Shown here: positions 36,683-43,884 of the stretch, one piece after another
How positions within the stretch are numbered: position 1 is the first letter of the stretch
How the letters are laid out: each line of letters begins with the position of its first letter
Source of the DNA: Jiella endophytica
GTDB taxonomy: Bacteria > Pseudomonadota > Alphaproteobacteria > Rhizobiales > Rhizobiaceae
Reading direction: 5' to 3'
Length of the DNA: 64,000 nucleotides
Assembly (NCBI RefSeq): GCF_004519335.1
Contig: NZ_SOZD01000007.1
Location: 62,001-126,000, forward strand
Program-made: the position numbers and the translations under genes
Notes under the pieces: generated by a model
The model's database searches: none
The model's input: the letters and a program-made list of their open reading frames with translations, nothing else
What the model was told of the DNA's origin: nothing

Positions 36683-37933
36683 ATGAACCATACACCGAAG
36701 ACGATTTCCGGCGGGCTCACCCGCCGCGCCACGTTGCAGCTCGGCCTCGCCGGCGCCGCCACGCTCGGATTTCCGTCGATCGTCAGAGCACAGGGTGGAC
36801 CGATCAATGTCGGCCACCTGACGCCGAAGACCGGCTTTCTCGGTGCTCTCGGCGAATGGGCGACCCTCGGCATCCAGATGGCGGCCGAGGAGATCAACCA
36901 GGCCGGCGGCGTCAACGGCCGTCAGCTGAACATCATGTCGGAAGACAGCATCAACCCCGACACCGCTGCCACCAAAGCGCAGCGGATGCTGGAGCGCGAC
37001 AAGGCCGACTTCCTGATCGGCGAGATCAGCTCGGCCTCGGCGCTGGCGATTTCCCAGGTCGCGGCGCGGAACGAGAAGCTGTTCGTCGCCGTCGGCCCAC
37101 GCTCCGACGTGCTGCGCGGCGACAACTGCAGCAAGTACATGTTCTGCACCGACATTCCGAACACCGTCATGGTCAACGCCGTCGGTACGGCGCTGAAACG
37201 CGACGGCATGGTCGAAGGCAAGAAGTTCATGACGCTGACGGCGGATTACGTCTTCGGCCACGATCTTCTCAAGGCGGCCAAGGACTTCTTCGACCGCAAC
37301 GGCGCCGAACTCGTCGCCGACGAGCTGGTCGCCACCGACCTCACCGACTTCAGCCCGCTTCTGATCAAGATCCGCCAGACCAATCCCGACGTTGTCTGCC
37401 TCAACCTGGCGGGCAATCAGGTGACGAACTTCGTCAAGCAGTATTCCGAGTTCGGGCTGCCCTATCCGACGGTCGGCTTCAACCTGAACACGGCGGACGC
37501 CTGGGCCGCGGGCCTCGGCAATCTGCAAGGCACCTGGCCGACGGTCTGGTACCACACGCTGGAGACCCCGGAATCCAAGGCCTTCGTCGAGGCGTTCAAG
37601 GCGAAATACGACAAGATCCCGGAAAACCACGCCTGGATCTCGTACATCGCCCTGAAGATCATGGCCAAGAGCATCGGCGAGACCGGTTCGGCGGAAACGC
37701 CGGAACTGATCAAATATCTGGAATCGGGCGCCGAGTTCGACATTCTCAAGGCCCGCCCGGCGCATTTCCGGGCCTGGGACCATCAGCTGATCCAGGAAGC
37801 CTATTCGTTCACCGTCGATCCCGATGCCGAGGACGAATACGCGATGATCAAGCTCGGCGAGGCCGTTCCCGCCGCCGATGTCGACCTCGAGACGATCTAT
37901 CCCGACGAGAAGCAGAACAGCTGCAAGCTCTGA
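36683..37933 (+). CDS. Liv-type ABC transporter substrate-binding protein (system 2)
   Basis: This 416-residue periplasmic protein has a twin-arginine signal (LTRRATLQLGLAGAATLGF), unlike system 1 which has a Sec signal. The Peripla_BP_6 pattern is INVGHLTPKTGFLGALGEW, then MLERDKADFLIGEISSA. Cys149 (GDNCSKYMF) and Cys414 (NSCKL at the very end) match the cysteine pair of system 1, and both share a WDHQLI segment near the C terminus. GGGAGGA precedes the ATG. The two proteins are homologous but clearly different, so they probably bind different ligands. Confidence 0.92.
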   Translation: MNHTPKTISGGLTRRATLQLGLAGAATLGFPSIVRAQGGPINVGHLTPKTGFLGALGEWATLGIQMAAEEINQAGGVNGRQLNIMSEDSINPDTAATKAQRMLERDKADFLIGEISSASALAISQVAARNEKLFVAVGPRSDVLRGDNCSKYMFCTDIPNTVMVNAVGTALKRDGMVEGKKFMTLTADYVFGHDLLKAAKDFFDRNGAELVADELVATDLTDFSPLLIKIRQTNPDVVCLNLAGNQVTNFVKQYSEFGLPYPTVGFNLNTADAWAAGLGNLQGTWPTVWYHTLETPESKAFVEAFKAKYDKIPENHAWISYIALKIMAKSIGETGSAETPELIKYLESGAEFDILKARPAHFRAWDHQLIQEAYSFTVDPDAEDEYAMIKLGEAVPAADVDLETIYPDEKQNSCKL

Positions 37934-38046
37934 GGGTCGGAACCGCCGCCCCTGCCCCGGGGCGGCCGACGCACCATTCGCATCCCGGCTTTCTCGAAAG
38001 CAGGGCCGGGATGCCCTTCGACCCATCCCTCCCATTCGGCTGAACC

Positions 38047-38925
38047 ATGCAGATCGTCTTTCTGCTCGAACAGGTCGTCAACGGCCTCGTCCTCGGCGGC
38101 TACTATCTCCTGATCGCCCTCGGCCTGTCGCTGATCTTCAGCGTCGGCGGCATCGTCAATCTGGCACACGGGGCGTTCTACGCCCTCGGCGCCTATGTCT
38201 TCGTGACGCTCGTCGACACGGTCGGCTTCGCGCCGGCGGTGGCGGTTTCGCCGGTCGCCGTCGGCGTCCTCGGCATCCTGTTCGAGCGCTTCATCCTGAG
38301 GCGCTTCTATCGCGAGGACCCGATCCTCAGCCTGCTCGTCACCTTTGGGCTCGCCATGGTCGCCGAACAGGCGATCCGGATGATCTGGGGTGCCGCCCCG
38401 ATCCCCGCCACGATGCCGGCCGCCATGCGCGGCGCCGTCATCGTCGGGCCGTTCCTGTTTTCCCAGTACCGGCTGCTGATGATCGCGATCGTCGCTCTCA
38501 TCCTGCTCGGCATCTGGCTGCTTCTCAACAAGAGCGCCTTCGGCCGCGTGGTGCGGGCCGGGATCCAGAACCCCGACATGGTCGCCGCGCTCGGCATCCG
38601 GCTGCAGCCCTACATGACCAGCGTCATCGTCATCGGCGTCGCGATCGCGGCGCTCGCCGGCGCCCTCTTTGCCCCGATCACCATCGTCCATCCCGCCATG
38701 GGAGCGGAGATCATCACCGTCGCCTTCGTCGTCGTCATCATCGGCGGGCTCGGCAGCTTCTGGGGCGTCGTCCTCGCCGCCCTCCTCGTCGGCGTCGTGC
38801 GCGGCGTCACGATCCATTTCCTGCCGGCAGCCGGCGAAGCGTCGATCTACGTCCTGATGTTCGTGGTTCTGCTGTTGCGCCCGCGCGGACTGCTCGGCGA
38901 GTCGATCGAGAAATTCGACAAATGA
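38047..38925 (+). CDS. Liv-type ABC transporter permease LivH (system 2)
   Basis: This 292-residue membrane protein has about eight spans. The motif LIFSVGGIVNLAHGAFYALGAYVF and the late VVIIGGLGSFWGVVLAALLVG loop identify LivH. It follows the system 2 binding protein by 113 bases. Its TGA overlaps the ATG of the fusion gene by four bases, exactly as in system 1. Confidence 0.94.
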   Translation: MQIVFLLEQVVNGLVLGGYYLLIALGLSLIFSVGGIVNLAHGAFYALGAYVFVTLVDTVGFAPAVAVSPVAVGVLGILFERFILRRFYREDPILSLLVTFGLAMVAEQAIRMIWGAAPIPATMPAAMRGAVIVGPFLFSQYRLLMIAIVALILLGIWLLLNKSAFGRVVRAGIQNPDMVAALGIRLQPYMTSVIVIGVAIAALAGALFAPITIVHPAMGAEIITVAFVVVIIGGLGSFWGVVLAALLVGVVRGVTIHFLPAAGEASIYVLMFVVLLLRPRGLLGESIEKFDK

Positions 38926-41456
38926 CCACCGCTCGCATCGACATCTATCGCCCTCTGCTGGTCGCGGCCGTGTCGCTGGTGGCGCTCCCCTTCGCCATGT
39001 CGCTGATCGGGCTCACCATCAATACGGCGACCGTCGTCGTCTTCCTGTCGATCGCCGTCCTCGGCCTCAACATGATGATGGGCTATACCGGCCTCGTCTC
39101 CTTCGGCCATGGGGCCTGGTTCGGCATCGGCGCCTATGCAGCCGCCATCGCCCAGCGCGAATGGTTCAGCGGCCAGATCATCCTCCCGCTGCTTTTCGCG
39201 GTCGTCTTCGTCGCGATCCTCTCCGCGGTGGTCGGCGCGCTGATGCTGCGGCGCCGCGGCGTCTATTTCGCCCTGATGACCCTTGCCCTGTCGGCGCTCA
39301 CCTACACGATCTCGTTCCGATGGACGGCGCTCACCGGCGGCGAGGACGGCCTCGGCAATCTTCAGCGCGGCAGTCTCGGCCCGATCCATCTCGCCGACCC
39401 GAAGGCCTATTACATCTTCGTGGCGCTGGTCGCGCTGATCGTCCTGTTCTGCCTGATCCGGGTCCTGCGCTCCCCCTTCGGCCACGTTCTCGTCGCCATC
39501 CGCGAGAACCAACAGCGGGCCACCTTCCAGGGCTACAAGGTCCAGCGCTACAAGCTCGGCGTCTTCGTCCTCTCCTCCGCCGTCACGGCGCTGGCCGGCG
39601 GCCTGTCGGGCTTCCAGCACTATCTGGTCACCGCCGAGGCGACCTCGGTCGAGATGTCCGGCGAGCTCCTCGCCATGGTCGTCATCGGAGGCATGCACAA
39701 CATCCTCGGACCGGCGATCGGCGTCGTCTTCTTCATCGTCTTCCGCGAGCTCTTCTCGATCTGGACCGGCGACTGGATGTTCTGGTTCGGGCTGATCTTC
39801 GTCGCCTTCGTCATGTACTCGCCGGGCGGGATCGTCGGCATCTGGTCGCTGGTGAGGAAGCGCTGGAAGCCGGAGCCCGAAGACAGCGCGGCGATGAGCC
39901 GGCGCAAGATCTACGAAGGCCTAGCCCTGCCGGCCTTCCTGCAGCCGGAACCCGTCGCCGGCACGGTTCTCGAAGTCGAAGGGGTATCCCGGCGCTTCGG
40001 CGGCATCCAGGCGGTCAGGGATTCCAGCCTGACGGTCAAGTCCGGCGAGATCCACGCTCTGATCGGACCGAACGGCGCCGGCAAGACGACGCTCTTCAAC
40101 CTGATCTCCGGACGCTTCCCGCCCCATGGCGGACGGGTGCGGCTGCATGGCCGGGAGATCCACAGGCTGCAGGCGGACGCCATCTGCCAGTCCGGGCTCG
40201 CCCGCTCATTCCAGATCACCAACCTCTTCGAGGGGCTGACGATCTACGAAAATCTCAGGCTGTCCGCGCAGGCGCGTCACCCGGGGCGCTTCAACGCGTG
40301 GCGGGACATCGACAGCTATGGCGCGATCCATTCCGATACCGTCGAGCTGATGAAATTCCTCGGCCTCGAGGGCATCGAGGACATCAAGGCCGGCGACCTC
40401 TCCTATGGTGGCCAGCGCCTCGTCGATCTTGGCATCGCGCTCGCCTCGCGGCCGAAGGTCCTGCTCCTGGACGAGCCGTTGGCAGGGCTTGCCGCGGCCG
40501 AACGCGAGCGTGTCTCGCGGCTGGTGACGACGGTGGCGGCGAACATTCCCGTCCTCATCGTCGAACACGACATCGACCGTGTCCTCGGCTTCTCCCAGAA
40601 CGTCACGGTGATGAACGAGGGCTCGGTCCTCGTCACCGGCTGCCCCGAGGCGATCCGGGCCGACCGGCGCGTCCAGGAAATCTATACCGGTACCGGAACG
40701 CCCCAGGTTACCGGCCGGGCAGCTGCCGGTTCGGCTCCCGCCGAACCGGTACTGAAGGTCGACAAGGTCAACACCTACTACGGCAAGTGCCATATCCTCG
40801 ACGACGCCTGCCTCGAGATCCGCAAGGGCGAGATCGTCGCGCTTCTCGGCCGCAACGGCGCCGGCAAGTCGACCTTCCTGAAGACGATCGCCGGGCTGGT
40901 CGCCGCCCGGTCCGGCTCGATCGACTTCGAGGGCCGGGAACTCGTCGGTCTCGATGCCCCTGCCATCGCGCGTCTCGGCGTCGGCTACGTGCCGCAGGGT
41001 CGCGGCCTGTTCGCCGGAATGAGCGTTGCCGACAATCTCAGCCTCGGCCGGCTCGCGCGCAGGACCGACGGGTCGGACGGCGTGGTGTGGAGCGAGGAGG
41101 AGATCCTTCAGATGTTCCCCCGCCTGAGGGAGCGCTACCGCTCCAGCGCCGATTTCCTGTCGGGCGGCGAGCAGCAGATGCTGGCGGTGGCGCGGGCCCT
41201 GTCGGGCAATTGCCGGCTGCTGCTTCTCGACGAGCCGTTCGAGGGGCTCGCACCCGCCGTGGTGGAAGAATTGTTCCGGGTCTTCGACCGGCTGCGCAGC
41301 AGGCTGCCGATCCTCATCGTCGAGCACAACCTCGATCTGGTGCTGGCTTTGGCCGACCGCGTCTTCGCGCTCGAACGCGGCACCGTCTTCCACGAGGGCC
41401 CGGCCGACGCGCTTCTCAACGACATCGACTACCGCAAGGAAATCCTGTGGCTCTGA
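38922..41456 (+). CDS. Fused LivM permease - LivG ATPase - LivF ATPase (system 2)
   Basis: One frame of 844 residues. LivM occupies about 1-325 (NMMMGYTGLVSFGHGAW, ALTGGEDGLGN). LivG spans about 348-590 with Walker A GPNGAGKTT, signature LSYGGQRLVDL and Walker B VLLLDEPLAGLAA. LivF spans about 607-844 with GRNGAGKST, FLSGGEQQM and LLLLDEPFEGLAP. Here all ATPase motifs are canonical, unlike the LivG part of system 1. It has the same three-domain order as the fusion at 24935-27445. Confidence 0.94.
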   Translation: MTTARIDIYRPLLVAAVSLVALPFAMSLIGLTINTATVVVFLSIAVLGLNMMMGYTGLVSFGHGAWFGIGAYAAAIAQREWFSGQIILPLLFAVVFVAILSAVVGALMLRRRGVYFALMTLALSALTYTISFRWTALTGGEDGLGNLQRGSLGPIHLADPKAYYIFVALVALIVLFCLIRVLRSPFGHVLVAIRENQQRATFQGYKVQRYKLGVFVLSSAVTALAGGLSGFQHYLVTAEATSVEMSGELLAMVVIGGMHNILGPAIGVVFFIVFRELFSIWTGDWMFWFGLIFVAFVMYSPGGIVGIWSLVRKRWKPEPEDSAAMSRRKIYEGLALPAFLQPEPVAGTVLEVEGVSRRFGGIQAVRDSSLTVKSGEIHALIGPNGAGKTTLFNLISGRFPPHGGRVRLHGREIHRLQADAICQSGLARSFQITNLFEGLTIYENLRLSAQARHPGRFNAWRDIDSYGAIHSDTVELMKFLGLEGIEDIKAGDLSYGGQRLVDLGIALASRPKVLLLDEPLAGLAAAERERVSRLVTTVAANIPVLIVEHDIDRVLGFSQNVTVMNEGSVLVTGCPEAIRADRRVQEIYTGTGTPQVTGRAAAGSAPAEPVLKVDKVNTYYGKCHILDDACLEIRKGEIVALLGRNGAGKSTFLKTIAGLVAARSGSIDFEGRELVGLDAPAIARLGVGYVPQGRGLFAGMSVADNLSLGRLARRTDGSDGVVWSEEEILQMFPRLRERYRSSADFLSGGEQQMLAVARALSGNCRLLLLDEPFEGLAPAVVEELFRVFDRLRSRLPILIVEHNLDLVLALADRVFALERGTVFHEGPADALLNDIDYRKEILWL

Positions 41457-41478
41457 GCAGGCATGGAAGGATGACATC

Positions 41479-42942
41479 GTGACAGGCACGACAGCCGATC
41501 GAACGAATGGTCAGGGCAAGGCATCCGATTATCCGCTCCTGATCGGAGGGACATGGACCGCTGGCGACGGTCCCGAGCTGCCGGTGCTCGACAAATACGC
41601 CCTCTCGGCCTTTGCGGCGACGAGGCAGGCCAGCGGCGCGCAGGTCACCGCGGCGGTGGCTGCCGCCGACCGGGCCTTCAGGTCGGGCGCACCGGCCCCC
41701 TACCAGCGCGGCTCGATCCTCGATCGGGCGGCCGAACTCGTCGCCGAGCGCCGCGGAACGCTGATCGCCACCATGCAGGCCGAAGCAGGCTTCACTGCCG
41801 CCGACGCCGGCGGCGAAGTCAGCCGCTGCATCGAGACCCTGCGGCTCTCGGCCGAGGAGGCCAGACGCCTTTCCGGCGACATGATCCCCCTCGAAGGGGC
41901 GCCGAACCAGGCCGGCCGAATGGGCTTCACGCTGCGGGTGCCGCTCGGCGTCGTGGCCGCCATCACGCCGTTCAATTCGCCGCTCAACACGGTGACCCAC
42001 AAGCTGGCGCCGGCCTTTGCCGCCGGCAATGCGGTCGTCCTCAAGCCCTCGAGCCATACGCCCCTCACCGCCTTCGAACTCTGCCGCATCCTCGTCGACG
42101 CCGGGATGCCGGAGGGCTTTCTGTCGCTCGTCCAGGGAGGCGGCGAGACGGCGCGCCAGCTGCTCGAGGATCAGGCGGTCCGGTTCTTCGCCTTCACCGG
42201 CTCCACCGAGGTCGGGCGGGCGATCCAGGCCGCGGCGGGGCTTCGCCGGACCCAGATGGAGCTCGGGTCGATCGCCTTCACCATCCTCTGCGAAGACGCC
42301 GATCTCGACCGGGCTTTGCCGAAGATCGCCGGCGCCGGCTATCGCAAGGCCGGGCAGGTATGCACCTCGGTGCAGATCCTGCTCGTCGCAGAACCGTTGC
42401 GCAACGAGGTCGAGGAGCGTCTCGCCGAACTCGTCGGGAAGCTCGTTTTCGGCGATCCGCGGGATCCGGCGACGGTCGTCGGGCCGCTGATCGCCGAACG
42501 TGAAGCCGCCCGTGTCGAGGCCTGGATCGATGAGGCGAGGTCGAAGGGCGCCAGGCAGCTGGTCGGCGGCCCGCGAAAGGGCGCCGTCCTGCCACCGACG
42601 CTCCTGACCGACATCAATCCGTCCATGCGGGTCGGCTGCCAGGAGATCTTCGGACCGGTGGTCTGCCTGTCGCCCTTCGCGACCCTCGACGAGGCGATCG
42701 ACCGGGTGAACCAGACGCCCTACGGCCTTGCCACCGGCATCTTCACCAACCGGCTGACCGACGCGCTTGGCGCGGCACGGCGGCTGAATGTCGGCGGCGT
42801 CCACATCAACGAAACCTCGAGTTCGCGCGTCGACATGATGCCCTATGGCGGCTCGAAGGATTCCGGCTTCGGGCGGGAAGGCCCACACTATGCCATCCGC
42901 GAGATGACCGAGGAGCGGGTGGTGACGATCTCCGGCCTCTGA
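41479..42942 (+). CDS. Aldehyde dehydrogenase family protein (second)
   Basis: This 487-residue enzyme starts at GTG 41479, with GGAAGG eight bases upstream. Motifs are ITPFNSPLN, TGSTEVGRAI, MELGSIAF and GQVCTS with catalytic Cys295, and EIFGPVVCLSPF. It keeps long identical stretches with the enzyme at 34944-36395, especially around the active site, so the two probably handle related aldehydes. It begins 22 bases after the system 2 transporter fusion gene and is very likely in that operon. Confidence 0.93.
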   Translation: MTGTTADRTNGQGKASDYPLLIGGTWTAGDGPELPVLDKYALSAFAATRQASGAQVTAAVAAADRAFRSGAPAPYQRGSILDRAAELVAERRGTLIATMQAEAGFTAADAGGEVSRCIETLRLSAEEARRLSGDMIPLEGAPNQAGRMGFTLRVPLGVVAAITPFNSPLNTVTHKLAPAFAAGNAVVLKPSSHTPLTAFELCRILVDAGMPEGFLSLVQGGGETARQLLEDQAVRFFAFTGSTEVGRAIQAAAGLRRTQMELGSIAFTILCEDADLDRALPKIAGAGYRKAGQVCTSVQILLVAEPLRNEVEERLAELVGKLVFGDPRDPATVVGPLIAEREAARVEAWIDEARSKGARQLVGGPRKGAVLPPTLLTDINPSMRVGCQEIFGPVVCLSPFATLDEAIDRVNQTPYGLATGIFTNRLTDALGAARRLNVGGVHINETSSSRVDMMPYGGSKDSGFGREGPHYAIREMTEERVVTISGL

Positions 42943-43028
42943 CGGAGCGAAGCGAGAGACATTTCGAGGCAGCCGGCGCGGACAGACGGGCGATTCCGGC
43001 TCCGCCTCACCAGCAAAGGAGAACGATC

Positions 43029-43748
43029 ATGACCAAGACCGCAATCGTGTTCGGCGGCTCGCGCGGCATCGGCGCGGCCTGCGTCGAGGCCCTCGGCGCC
43101 GAAGGCTTCGACGTCGCGCTGACCTATGTTGCCAGCGAGCCGCAGGATATCGGCACCGCGGCCGGCCGCACGGTGCGCGCCTACAAGGCCGACATCACCC
43201 GGGCCGAAGAGGTCGCAAAGGTCTTTGCCGACGTCGAGGCCGACTTCGGCGGACGGCCGAGCTGCGTCGTCGCCAATGCCGGCATCAACGTTCCGCCGGG
43301 GCCGATGGCCTCCTTCGATCCGGAAGCTTTCCGCCGTCTCGTCGAGGTCAACATCGTCGGCGCCTTCAACATCCTGGCGGAGGCGGCTCGACGGGTCGCC
43401 GACGGCGGTTCGGTCGTCGCCCTAACGACGTCGCTGGTCCGCCACGCGGCCCCCGGTCTTGGCCCCTACAGCGCCTCGAAGGGGGCGGTCGAATGCCTCG
43501 TGCGCTCGATGTCGAAGGAACTCGCCGGCCGCGGCGTCAGGGTGAACGGCGTCGCGCCGGGGCCGGTCGACACCGACCTCTTCCGTTCCGGCAAGGACGA
43601 GGCTGCGCTGCAGCGCTCGGCTGCCATGAGCCCGCTCAACCGGGTGGGCAGGCCCGAGGAGATCGCCGCCGTCGTTGCCTTTCTCGCCTCGGACAGGGCC
43701 TCATGGATGCTCGGCCAGATCGTCCAGCCGAATGGCGGCCTGATCTGA
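43029..43748 (+). CDS. SDR family oxidoreductase
   Basis: This 239-residue classical short-chain dehydrogenase has GGSRGIG for cofactor binding, VANAGI, the catalytic Tyr/Lys as PYSASKGAVE with an upstream Ser in TTSLVRH, and the NGVAPGPVDTDLF loop. AAAGGAGAACGATC precedes the ATG. It lies 86 bases after the second aldehyde dehydrogenase and is the last gene of the island. The substrate is unknown. It converges with the DNA ligase gene. Confidence 0.9.
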   Translation: MTKTAIVFGGSRGIGAACVEALGAEGFDVALTYVASEPQDIGTAAGRTVRAYKADITRAEEVAKVFADVEADFGGRPSCVVANAGINVPPGPMASFDPEAFRRLVEVNIVGAFNILAEAARRVADGGSVVALTTSLVRHAAPGLGPYSASKGAVECLVRSMSKELAGRGVRVNGVAPGPVDTDLFRSGKDEAALQRSAAMSPLNRVGRPEEIAAVVAFLASDRASWMLGQIVQPNGGLI

Positions 43749-43884
43749 TCGGCGGCAGGAGCCGGGAGCGCGTGCCTGACGCGGATCGTGCCCGAAGGCG
43801 TCTCGACCACCACCCCGGTCCACTCGGCGGACGGATGTGGTCGAGGCGCCCCGGATCGGCGATCCGAAAATCGCACGTTCGTTG

